Source: an uncultured Lachnospiraceae bacterium (GTDB taxonomy: Bacteria > Bacillota > Clostridia > Lachnospirales > Lachnospiraceae). From it: 64,000 nucleotides of DNA. The notes beneath the pieces are model-generated. The model saw only the letters and a list, made by a program, of their open reading frames with translations, was not told where the DNA came from and did no database searches. Below, piece by piece: positions 1-8,261 of the stretch. The DNA lies in NCBI GenBank assembly GCA_910586205.1, contig CAJUGD010000017.1, forward strand, positions 12,098-76,097, written 5' to 3'. The translations under genes and the position numbers were made by a program. Every line of letters begins with the position of its first letter. Positions within the stretch are counted from its first letter, which is position 1.

Positions 1-552
1 GCAGTGGCTGCCATTACCATTGCCACCACCATCCAGGATATTGTGGTGGTGCTGTTTCAGGGATTAAGCGCTGCCACGGCAGTGATTTTAGGCAATGAGA
101 TGGGAGCAGGGAAATTAAAACAGGCAGAAAAGTATGCCAAGAATTTCTTTATCCTGCAGTTTTTCGTTACCTTGGCCGCTATGGGTCTGTGCTATGGAAT
201 CCGGTGGAATATTATCAGCATGTACAGCATTTCTCCTGAGGTGGCTCAGGCCGTAAACAAGTGCCTGATAGTGTTTATCCTGTTTATGCCGTTTAAGATG
301 TTTAATTATGTGAATGTGGTGGGGGTGCTGCGAAGCGGCGGGGATACCAGAATGTGCCTGATTCTGGATACCAGCGGCGTATGGCTGATCGGGGTGCCTA
401 TGGCATTTTTTGGAGGGCTGTATCTGAAACAGACCATATGGATCGTCTATGCCATGGTAATGGCAGAGGAGGTTTATAAGTCAGTATTCGGGTATATTCG
501 ATACCGGCAGAAAAAGTGGCTTCGGAATCTGGCAGTGGAGTTAAAGGGATGA
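1..552 (+). CDS. MATE family efflux transporter, C-terminal part (5' end outside window)
   Basis: The reading frame is open from the first base and ends at TGA 550-552, so only about the last 183 residues are present. The protein is a run of hydrophobic helices (about five) separated by short loops such as GAGKLKQAEKYAKN. This loop and the GVLRSGGDTR motif are typical of the C-terminal lobe of MATE transporters, which export drugs or metabolites using Na+ or H+ gradients. The stop overlaps the ATG of jetA (ATGA), so the two genes are probably co-transcribed and translationally coupled. The substrate cannot be told. Confidence 0.85.
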   Translation, partial: AVAAITIATTIQDIVVVLFQGLSAATAVILGNEMGAGKLKQAEKYAKNFFILQFFVTLAAMGLCYGIRWNIISMYSISPEVAQAVNKCLIVFILFMPFKMFNYVNVVGVLRSGGDTRMCLILDTSGVWLIGVPMAFFGGLYLKQTIWIVYAMVMAEEVYKSVFGYIRYRQKKWLRNLAVELKG

Positions 553-1937
553 AAACAGAACATTTTTTGGAAATACCGGATTCATTCTGGAGCCTGTTTC
601 GATCAAAGAACAGGCAGATTTATATTGAGGCGCTTCTGCAGATCAATGAAGAATATCAGTACAGCAATTATTATCTGAGCCGGGAGATCTGTGTGAGGGC
701 GCTGGGGGATTGTTTTGCCAAAAGAAAGGTGACTTTAGAGCAGGAGGATACAGAGGATGACTTTGATCTTTTAGAGCCTCTGGCTTTTCGGATTGTCAAC
801 TGGCTTTTAAGAACCGGGTGGCTTCGGAAGGTGGAGGACTACAGCGCCATGACGGTGAACATTGTTATTCCGGACTATGCAGCAGTGTTTGTAGATGCAT
901 TTGGGTATCTGGCAGGTGAGGGGGAGGATGAGACCCAGGTCTATATCCAGAATGTGTATGGGATTTTGTTTGCCTTTAAAAATGATCCCCGCTCTAATAT
1001 TTCTCTGTTAAAGGCAGCTCTTGTAAATACCCGGAGGCTGAATAAGACTTTACAGGACATGCTTCACAATATGGATCGGTTTTTTTCCGGACTTTTGGAG
1101 CAGAAAGAGTATGGGGATCTTTTGCAGGAGCATTTAGACGGATATGTGGAGGAGATTGTACGAAAAAAGTATCATATTCTGAAAACATCGGACAATTTTT
1201 ACCTGTATAAGACAGATATTAAGAGATGGCTAAAGGAGATGGGGGAGGATCTTCCATGGCTTAAGCAGGTGTGCCAACGGAATCTAAAGCTTCGGGGAAT
1301 AGAGGTGCAGGTGGAAGACCTGACCGAGCAGATTGATTTGATCGGCAGGGGATTTGATGACATTGAACACCGAATCATCAATATGGACAAAGAGCATACA
1401 CGGTATATCCGTGCGACTGTGACCCGGCTTCACTATCTTCTCAACCGGGAGGACAACATGAAAGGGCTGGTGATCCGGCTCTTAAACCATCTTTCGGAGA
1501 CAGAGGGCAAGGAGGAGCTGGAGCGGGAGACAGAGCGGATCAGCCATGTGATGAATCTGTCTCAGACAGCCCTTCTCTCACAAGGTTCCTTGTATAAAAA
1601 GAGAAAGCCAAAACAGGATTTTATGGAGAGCCTGACAGCGGAGGAAGATACCAGGGAGCTTTCCGGAGAGGAGATTCTGCGTCTTAATAAGATTCAGAAC
1701 CGGTACAGCCGCAGGGAAGTGGAAAGCTTTATTCTGGGAAGGATGAAGGACGGAAAGCTGGAGGTGACAAAGGATACGGTCTGCTCAGAGGAGGATTTTG
1801 AAAAGCTGGTGCTGGCTTATGACAGCTCTGCCAGAAAGGACAGCCCCTTTCGGGTTAGGGAGAATGAGGAGGGAGAAATGGTGGATAACGGACGATTCCG
1901 GTATCCTAAGTTGGTGTTTGAGAGGAAAAATCTATGA
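549..1937 (+). CDS. jetA: Wadjet/MukF-like kleisin subunit JetA
   Basis: A 462-residue soluble protein that I recognise as the JetA (DUF5716-like) subunit of Wadjet/MksBEF-type SMC complexes. In these complexes JetA is the MukF-like kleisin that bridges the heads of the SMC subunit. Support is mainly the gene order with JetB- and JetC-like genes, plus an N-terminal winged-helix-like region (YYLSREICVRAL) and a largely helical middle. I chose ATG 549, which overlaps the MATE stop, over the upstream in-frame start at 516 because the protein family begins near the MKTEHF sequence. The 3' end overlaps jetB by four bases. Assignment is by recognition, not by search. Confidence 0.8.
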   Translation: MKTEHFLEIPDSFWSLFRSKNRQIYIEALLQINEEYQYSNYYLSREICVRALGDCFAKRKVTLEQEDTEDDFDLLEPLAFRIVNWLLRTGWLRKVEDYSAMTVNIVIPDYAAVFVDAFGYLAGEGEDETQVYIQNVYGILFAFKNDPRSNISLLKAALVNTRRLNKTLQDMLHNMDRFFSGLLEQKEYGDLLQEHLDGYVEEIVRKKYHILKTSDNFYLYKTDIKRWLKEMGEDLPWLKQVCQRNLKLRGIEVQVEDLTEQIDLIGRGFDDIEHRIINMDKEHTRYIRATVTRLHYLLNREDNMKGLVIRLLNHLSETEGKEELERETERISHVMNLSQTALLSQGSLYKKRKPKQDFMESLTAEEDTRELSGEEILRLNKIQNRYSRREVESFILGRMKDGKLEVTKDTVCSEEDFEKLVLAYDSSARKDSPFRVRENEEGEMVDNGRFRYPKLVFERKNL

Positions 1938-2551
1938 TTGATTATTATGAGGAGCTGGGGGCTGAGGAGCAGAGGAAGGTGACGGATGCCATCCGAAAGC
2001 TATACCGGCAGACCTTTTTGTTAGAAAGGCGGTATGATCGGAAGACAGGACGATATCAGGTCAATGGAGATTATTATCCCTGCAGTAAGCATCTGGAGTT
2101 TGTCCGGGCATATTTTGCCATTATGGATATTCAGGTGGTGGAGAACAGCCAGATGGGGGTGATCTACATACAGGGGGAGCAGGTGATGGGAGAAAAGTTA
2201 TCCAGGTTAGCTACTTTTTATATTCTTGCCCTGAAGCTGATTTATGACGAGCAGATGTCAGCGGTCTCCACTTCCGTCAATGCCGTCACCTCTTTGGGGG
2301 AGATTCATGAGAAGCTAGGAACCTACCGTCTGCTTTTGAAGCAGCCGTCTGTCACAGAGATCCGAAGAACCCTTGCTTTGCTTAAGCGGTATCAGCTTAT
2401 TGAACCGTTAGACGTGTTGGAAGAGATGGACGGGCAGAGCCGTCTGGTCATTTATCCCACAATCAACGTGGTGCTGATGGGGGAGGATGTGCGTGCCTTA
2501 ATCAATACTTATGGGGAGGAGGCAGAGGAAGATGACCAATCAGAGCTTTGA
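1934..2551 (+). CDS. jetB: Wadjet/MukE-like subunit JetB (DUF4194)
   Basis: A 205-residue protein matching the size and position of JetB (DUF4194), the MukE-like winged-helix protein that binds the kleisin in Wadjet/MksBEF complexes. It starts at an ATGA overlap with jetA and ends 20 bases inside jetC, so the three subunits are tightly coupled. The sequence shows alternating helices and short strands, with a winged-helix-like C-terminal part (TEIRRTLALLKRYQLIEPLD). No catalytic motif is expected or seen. Confidence 0.8.
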   Translation: MIDYYEELGAEEQRKVTDAIRKLYRQTFLLERRYDRKTGRYQVNGDYYPCSKHLEFVRAYFAIMDIQVVENSQMGVIYIQGEQVMGEKLSRLATFYILALKLIYDEQMSAVSTSVNAVTSLGEIHEKLGTYRLLLKQPSVTEIRRTLALLKRYQLIEPLDVLEEMDGQSRLVIYPTINVVLMGEDVRALINTYGEEAEEDDQSEL

Positions 2552-5500
2552 GGCTCTTTCCCGAATCTGTCTGAACAACTGGCATTATATTCAGCACAGG
2601 ACATTAAAGTTCCATGAAGGGGTCAATTTTTTTACGGGTCATTCAGGAAGCGGCAAGTCTACGGTCATTGACGCCATGCAGATTGTTCTGTATGCCAACA
2701 CGGACGGCCGAGGCTTTTTTAATAAGGCGGCTGCAGATGATTCTGACAGGAGTCTGGTGGAATATCTGCGGGGAATGGTCAATATTGGGGAGGATAATCG
2801 GTTCTCTTATCTTCGGAACCAGAATTTTTCCAGTACCATTGTGCTGGAAATGCGGCGCACGGACACAAAAGAGTGCCAGTGTGTGGGCGTGGCATTTGAT
2901 GTGGAGACTGCAAATAATGAGGTATCCCGCATGTTTTTCTGGCATAGGGGAGAGCTGCCAAACCATGAATACCGGGTATTGGATAAAGTGCAGGAAGGGA
3001 ATAAGGGCAGCAGCCGGGCTATGTCTGTGGAGGAGATTAAGCGCTGGCTTTTAGAGAACTTTTCTAAGGAGGACTGTTATTTTGGTTCCCACAATGAACG
3101 GTTCCGCAGACAGCTCTATGACATTTACTTAGGCGGCTTGGATTCAGAGAAATTCCCCTTGCTTTTTAAGCGGGCCATTCCTTTTCGGATGAATCTGAAG
3201 CTGGAAGATTTTGTTAGGGAATATATCTGTGTGGAGCAGGACATCCATATTGAGGATATGCAGGTCAGCGTCATGGAATATGGCCGTCTGCGGCAGAAGA
3301 TTGAGGATACCTGCAGGGAAATCACACAGCTAAAAGCCATTTGTGAAAAGCATCAGCAGGTGGAGGAGCAGGAGAAAAGGCTTCTGGCATTTGATTATTA
3401 TATGGAGAAGCTGGAGCTTTTAAAGAGCCGTTTGGAGATCCAGGAGTGTCAGGAGAAAATATATCTGTCAGGGGAAAATGCCGGTAAGATAGACGCGGAC
3501 ATAAAAAAGCAGGAGGAGAGTATCCGGGACCTGACCGGACAGGCAGACGAGCTTTTAAAGAAGATTTCCATGACCGGGTATGAGCAGATGGAGGAACAGC
3601 TTGCTTCTTTAAATGATTTAGCAGAGCGTCTTTTAGGCAGTAAGGCCAGATGGGATCAGACAGCCGGACGGCTGAAAGCCTGGGAGGATCAGGATACGGT
3701 TTCCAACCGGACTTTGTGGGACATCCAGGCGTTTGTCCGGGGCACGATCACAGAGGAAGAACTGATCCGGCTTAAAGGGGATCTGGAGGAGCTTAAAAAG
3801 GAGGCGGTCCGGCAGCAGCAGAGCGCCCAGGGGGAGATACGGGAGCGGAAGAAAAAGCTGGAGCAGGCAAACGAGGAGTTAGGGCAGCTTAAGGCAGGAA
3901 GAAAGGCATATCCTGCAGAGCTGGAACAGGCCAGGACCATGCTGCAGACCCGGCTGTACCGGGAGACAGGAAAGAGTGTTTCCGTGGAAATCCTGGCGGA
4001 TCTTCTGGATATTCGCAATGAGGAATGGCGCAGCGCGGTGGAGGGGTATCTGGGGTATCAGAAGCTGTCCTTGATGGTAGAGCCTGGATATGCCCGGGAA
4101 TGTCTGAGGATTTATCAGGAACTGGATCAGAAGAAATATTACCGGATTTCCGTGGTGGATACGGAGCGGGTCGTCTCAGAGCCTCATCCTGTCACAGAGG
4201 GCGCCTTGGCAGAGGAGGTGGAGGCCAAGAGGGATTATGCCCAGGCTTATGTGGATTTTCTTCTGGGAAAGGTTATGAAATGTGACAATGTGGAAGAACT
4301 GAGACAGAACCGGATCGGGATTACCAGGGAATGTGTATCGTATCACGGCTATCGGATCCAGCATATCAATCCAGCGCTTTATACCACCTCAGCGTATATC
4401 GGAAAAGCCAGCCTTCGTCAGAGAATCCGCCTTCTGGAACAGTCGGTAAAGGAGCTGGAGGAAGCCATAGACTTCTGGCAGAAGCAGGTCCGGGAGGCTA
4501 AGGGGCTTTTGGAGATGGAGTATTTAGGCCAGGAGCTTTCCGTGTACCTGGACTGGAAAAAGGATATGGATTCCTGTGAAAAAGAGGCAATTAAGCGGAA
4601 TAAGCTTCGGGCAAAGTTAGAGGAACTTCTGTCACAAGATGTGGAGCGCTGGAAAAAGGAGCGCCGGGAGCTTTTAGACCAGTGCAGCCAGAAGCGTGAG
4701 CTTTTACGGCAGCTTCAGAGAAGGGGAGATGACTTAGACAGGGAGGAAAAGCGTGAGAAGGCCCGTCTGGTGGATTTAAATGAAAGCCTGGCAGCAAAGG
4801 AGAAGGATTTTAAGGTCCATGACCAATATGAGAAGGAGCTGGAAGAACTTTTGGCAGAAAAAGGTCAAAAGAGCTATGCAGGCTATCATCGGCTGGTTTC
4901 TGAATTTGGGGAGAAGAAAGGTCTGGTCCAGGAAAAACAGCAGCAGGAGAGAGACTGTTTGGTAGAGCTTCGGACCGAATATTTAAAGTGCTATCCCAAC
5001 CGGAATTTTTCTCCTACGGCTCAGGATAACAAAGAATATCAGGAATTGCTTGATCATTTAAACGACGACCGTCTGGAGGAGTTTCGGGTTCGGGCAGCAG
5101 AGCAGGCGCGGACAGCAGTGGAGCATTTTAAAGATGATTTTATGTACAAAATCCGAAGCGCCATCAAGGAGGCCATGCAGCAGAAGGATGAGCTGAACCG
5201 GATCATCAGCAGGCTTGATTTCGGAAAGGACCGGTATCAATTTTATATAGGAAGAAACAAGGGAGCGGACGGGCAGTATTATGACATGTTTATGGACGAG
5301 GCGCTGGAGATCAACCCGTCAGAGCTGGATATCGGGCTGGATCATCAGCTTAACCTTTTTACGGTGGAGCATGAGAACCGTTATGGCGCTATGATCAATG
5401 AGCTGATTCGGATTTTTATTCCTCCGGAAAATGCCACTGCTGCGGAGTTAGAGGAGGCAAGGCGCAGCATGGACAAATATGCGGATTACCGCACCTACTT

Positions 5501-5924
5501 GTCTTTTGATATGCAGCAGATTATCCAGAATGAGGATGAGCAGATCAAAATCCGTCTAAGTAAGATGATCAAGAAAAACTCAGGAGGCGAGGGACAGAAC
5601 CCGCTTTATGTGGCGCTTTTGGCAAGCTTTGCCCAGGCATATAAGATTCATGTAAAGCCGGGGCTTTTGAAAAGGCCGACTATCCGTCTGGTGGTATTGG
5701 ATGAGGCGTTTTCCAAGATGGACGGGGAAAAGGTGGCAAGCTGCATCAAGCTGATCCGGGGGCTGGGATTCCAGGCATTGATCAGCGCTACCAATGACAA
5801 GATCCAGAATTACCTGGAAACGGTAGACAAGGTGTTTGTGTTTGCCAATCCCAATAAAAGGGCGATTTCCATTCAAGAGTTTGAGAAGAAGGAATTTGGG
5901 AGAATGAGGGAAGGGATGGAATGA
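2532..5924 (+). CDS. jetC: SMC-like ATPase JetC (MukB-like)
   Basis: A 1130-residue SMC/MukB-like ATPase, the motor that extrudes DNA in Wadjet and MukBEF complexes. The N-terminal head has a Walker A motif (GHSGSGKST, residues 36-44). Two long coiled-coil arms (about 250-480 and 630-860) flank a central hinge-like region. The C-terminal head has the ABC signature SGGEGQ (from about 1017) and Walker B LVVLDEAFS (D1057, E1058), so the ATPase looks intact. I chose ATG 2532, which follows a GGAGG at 2515-2519, over the longer start at 2511. No JetD (Toprim nuclease) gene follows; the next gene is unrelated. Confidence 0.9.
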   Translation: MTNQSFEALSRICLNNWHYIQHRTLKFHEGVNFFTGHSGSGKSTVIDAMQIVLYANTDGRGFFNKAAADDSDRSLVEYLRGMVNIGEDNRFSYLRNQNFSSTIVLEMRRTDTKECQCVGVAFDVETANNEVSRMFFWHRGELPNHEYRVLDKVQEGNKGSSRAMSVEEIKRWLLENFSKEDCYFGSHNERFRRQLYDIYLGGLDSEKFPLLFKRAIPFRMNLKLEDFVREYICVEQDIHIEDMQVSVMEYGRLRQKIEDTCREITQLKAICEKHQQVEEQEKRLLAFDYYMEKLELLKSRLEIQECQEKIYLSGENAGKIDADIKKQEESIRDLTGQADELLKKISMTGYEQMEEQLASLNDLAERLLGSKARWDQTAGRLKAWEDQDTVSNRTLWDIQAFVRGTITEEELIRLKGDLEELKKEAVRQQQSAQGEIRERKKKLEQANEELGQLKAGRKAYPAELEQARTMLQTRLYRETGKSVSVEILADLLDIRNEEWRSAVEGYLGYQKLSLMVEPGYARECLRIYQELDQKKYYRISVVDTERVVSEPHPVTEGALAEEVEAKRDYAQAYVDFLLGKVMKCDNVEELRQNRIGITRECVSYHGYRIQHINPALYTTSAYIGKASLRQRIRLLEQSVKELEEAIDFWQKQVREAKGLLEMEYLGQELSVYLDWKKDMDSCEKEAIKRNKLRAKLEELLSQDVERWKKERRELLDQCSQKRELLRQLQRRGDDLDREEKREKARLVDLNESLAAKEKDFKVHDQYEKELEELLAEKGQKSYAGYHRLVSEFGEKKGLVQEKQQQERDCLVELRTEYLKCYPNRNFSPTAQDNKEYQELLDHLNDDRLEEFRVRAAEQARTAVEHFKDDFMYKIRSAIKEAMQQKDELNRIISRLDFGKDRYQFYIGRNKGADGQYYDMFMDEALEINPSELDIGLDHQLNLFTVEHENRYGAMINELIRIFIPPENATAAELEEARRSMDKYADYRTYLSFDMQQIIQNEDEQIKIRLSKMIKKNSGGEGQNPLYVALLASFAQAYKIHVKPGLLKRPTIRLVVLDEAFSKMDGEKVASCIKLIRGLGFQALISATNDKIQNYLETVDKVFVFANPNKRAISIQEFEKKEFGRMREGME

Positions 5925-6022
5925 AACGGGAACAGGACAGCCGGTTTCCTGTACAGTCTGCAAAATGAAGTTTAAATCAGGAATATACTCAATCAGAATC
6001 AGTGAAAAGGAGCGTGTTTGGA

Positions 6023-7159
6023 ATGATACGTTTTTGTGGGATCTGTGGTTTTAAGATAGAGGGAGAAGATGAGAAATTCTGCCCGAACTGCGGAGCAAAG
6101 CTGGGAGAAGCGCCAAGTATGAATCCCGCGCCGGCGGCCCGCCAGCCGGTAAAAGATAAGACGGGAGGAGACAGGGAAAAGAAGAAGCGATCAGTGTTTC
6201 TTCTGGCTGCGGCAGCAGTAGCAGTAATCGGAATCATCATTATCGCAGTGGCTTGTTTCTCAGCCAAAAAGGCCAAAACTTCTGCAAAAGGGGCAGATGC
6301 GGATAAAAATAATTTTGGTATATCTTTAAAAAAGGCCAAAGATTTTACAGATGTGGTAAAGGCGTATAATGATACGATCAATGCAGATAATTTTCGCATG
6401 TCCTTGATTGTTTATGGAGAAGACGGAGGACATATGGAGGTATATGGAAAGGGAGAGACTGCGGAGGATATAATTCTTACTTGGTTTGTTTCGAATGAAG
6501 ATGAACATGAATGGGATGGATCCAGATATTTATTTGAAGAACCTTCAGGAACGTATGTCGAAGTAATGGACGGGAATTATTTTTACCATACTAATGGCCA
6601 GAGTGTGGAAAGAGAAGACGGAGAGGACGAGAACGGATATGTTCTTGTGAGAACTTTTTGCAGGGCTATAGCAAAGAGGGATATTTCCACAGCATATGAT
6701 ATCCTATTTGGAGGACATAGTCTTATGGAAGGATTTACATATGATGAAATTTACCAACTGTTTTTTGATGAGGCATTCGGATACATAAACAATAGGGATG
6801 ACAAGATTCTGGAAAGTGTATCGGTTGATCATGGGAAATACAGTATTACCGCGAAGTTTCTGCCTCTCTGTCAGGCGCTTGAAAAACAGCGGAAGGATGG
6901 AAGGGATCTTGCAGAAGCATTCACAACAGGTTTGGTGTTTGAAGCGGAAGACATTGAATATTTAGAGGAAAATATTCAGGACCTTCGGATAAGAGTTGAT
7001 ATGGAGACAGAGGGTAAGTATATAAAATATATCAGCATATATATGCCAGAGCTGGAAGAAGACCGGCCTGTTCTTTATTTGGGATTTGATGATGTGAATT
7101 CCATATCCGAAGAAGACAGTATAGGATGCCGTATCATAGAACAGTATCAGGAGCAGTAA
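6023..7159 (+). CDS. Zinc-ribbon membrane protein of unknown function
   Basis: Begins with a four-cysteine zinc ribbon (CGIC...CPNC, residues 5-27), then a charged stretch, one transmembrane helix (SVFLLAAAAVAVIGIIIIAV, about residues 57-76) and an extracellular domain of roughly 290 residues rich in acidic and aromatic residues that I do not recognise. This layout of a cytoplasmic ribbon, one membrane span and an outer domain is common in clostridial proteins. ATG 6023 follows AAAGGAG at 6005-6011; an in-frame GTG at 6002 is less likely. The gene is A/T-richer than jetC. It lies 98 bases after jetC, where a jetD might be expected, but shows no nuclease motif. Confidence 0.7.
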   Translation: MIRFCGICGFKIEGEDEKFCPNCGAKLGEAPSMNPAPAARQPVKDKTGGDREKKKRSVFLLAAAAVAVIGIIIIAVACFSAKKAKTSAKGADADKNNFGISLKKAKDFTDVVKAYNDTINADNFRMSLIVYGEDGGHMEVYGKGETAEDIILTWFVSNEDEHEWDGSRYLFEEPSGTYVEVMDGNYFYHTNGQSVEREDGEDENGYVLVRTFCRAIAKRDISTAYDILFGGHSLMEGFTYDEIYQLFFDEAFGYINNRDDKILESVSVDHGKYSITAKFLPLCQALEKQRKDGRDLAEAFTTGLVFEAEDIEYLEENIQDLRIRVDMETEGKYIKYISIYMPELEEDRPVLYLGFDDVNSISEEDSIGCRIIEQYQEQ

Positions 7160-7191
7160 GGAAGGAACTTTATACTGAAAAGCATATGGGG

Positions 7192-7220
7192 TTGATATTC
7201 TGTATAAGTAGTGTTAAAAT
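7192..7220 (+). promoter_or_regulatory. Sigma-A promoter of yebC
   Basis: TTGATA (7192-7197) and TAAAAT (7215-7220) are separated by 17 bases, close to the vegetative consensus. They lie 46 bases before the yebC start and just after the stop of the zinc-ribbon gene. Confidence 0.7.
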
Positions 7221-7265
7221 GAAGTGGAAAGTAAAAAGGACGAAAAGATAAGGAGTAAAAGCAGT

Positions 7266-7997
7266 ATGTCAGGACATTCTAAGTTTGCCAATATTAAGCA
7301 CAAAAAAGAAAAGAATGATGCGGCTAAGGGCAAGGTTTTTACCGTGATCGGCAGGGAGCTGGCAGTGGCAGTAAAGGAGGGCGGACCGGATCCGGCTAAC
7401 AATAGTAAGCTTCGGGATGTGATTGCTAAAGCAAAGGCCAACAATATGCCAAACGATACCATTGACCGTGGAATCAAAAAGGCGGCAGGGGATGCCAATT
7501 CTGTCAATTATGAGCTTCTGACTTATGAAGGCTATGGTCCTAACGGGGTGGCGATTATTGTGGACGCTTTGACAGACAATAAGAACCGTACAGCCGCTAA
7601 TGTGAGGAGCGCATTTACGAAAGGGAACGGAAATGTAGGCGCACAGGGAAGCGTGTCCTTTATGTTTGACAAGAAGGGGCAGATTATTATCGGCAAGGAG
7701 GATTGCGAGATGGATCCGGACGAGCTGATGATGATGGCTTTAGATGCAGGCGCGGAGGATTTTGCCGAGGAGGAGGACAGCTATGAGGTGATCACGGCTC
7801 CTGAGGATTTCAGCCAGGTACGGGAGGCTCTTGAGAAAGCCGGCATTGAGATGCTGGAAGCGGATGTGACCATGATTCCCCAAACCTGGGTGGAGCTGAC
7901 GGCAGAAGAAGATATTAAGCGGATGAACCGACTGCTGGATCTGCTGGATGCAGACGATGACGTGCAGGCGGTATATCACAACTGGGATGAGGGATGA
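7266..7997 (+). CDS. yebC: YebC/PmpR-family protein
   Basis: A 243-residue member of the YebC/PmpR/TACO1 family. Members are described as DNA-binding regulators, and more recently as factors that help ribosomes through difficult stretches such as proline runs. The family N-terminus MSGHSKFANIKHKKEK is present, followed by the typical core (TYEGYGPNGVAIIVDALTDN) and an acidic C-terminal third. ATG 7266 follows AAGGAG at 7250-7255 and matches the family start; an in-frame start at 7224 is unlikely. It has its own promoter and a strong terminator downstream, so it is probably a single-gene unit. Confidence 0.93.
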   Translation: MSGHSKFANIKHKKEKNDAAKGKVFTVIGRELAVAVKEGGPDPANNSKLRDVIAKAKANNMPNDTIDRGIKKAAGDANSVNYELLTYEGYGPNGVAIIVDALTDNKNRTAANVRSAFTKGNGNVGAQGSVSFMFDKKGQIIIGKEDCEMDPDELMMMALDAGAEDFAEEEDSYEVITAPEDFSQVREALEKAGIEMLEADVTMIPQTWVELTAEEDIKRMNRLLDLLDADDDVQAVYHNWDEG

Positions 7998-8148
7998 CAA
8001 ACGGATCTGAGGAATAATTCCTAAGAACAGCCGGATGCTGCGTGTGGTTTTTGATTCATCAGAATGCCGGAGAGCGCAGGGCGCACATCTTCTGCATTTT
8101 GCGGCCGCCTTTATGGAATATGAGAAAGAGGTTTGCCGTTTGGAACGG

Positions 8149-8194
8149 AAACAGGGAGGATTGAAGCGCGGCTTCGATTTTTCCTGTTTTTTTT
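8149..8194 (+). terminator. Intrinsic terminator after yebC
   Basis: AAACAGG (8149-8155) pairs with CCTGTTT (8183-8189), and an inner GAAGC/GCTTC closes a short loop. With G-U pairs the stem is about 19 bp. It is followed by an unbroken run of T ending at 8194. It lies between yebC and the SWIM gene. No convincing promoter is visible in the 67 bases between it and the SWIM start. Confidence 0.85.
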
Positions 8195-8261
8195 GAAAGT
8201 CGGCTGTCAGGCAATGCGGCAGGTTTTAAGATTTATCAAAGAGGAGGTTTTTTTACAAGGT

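Noticed and set aside
5934..5958. ACAGGA/TCCTGT hairpin after jetC
   Set aside because: Short stem with no T run; not a convincing terminator.
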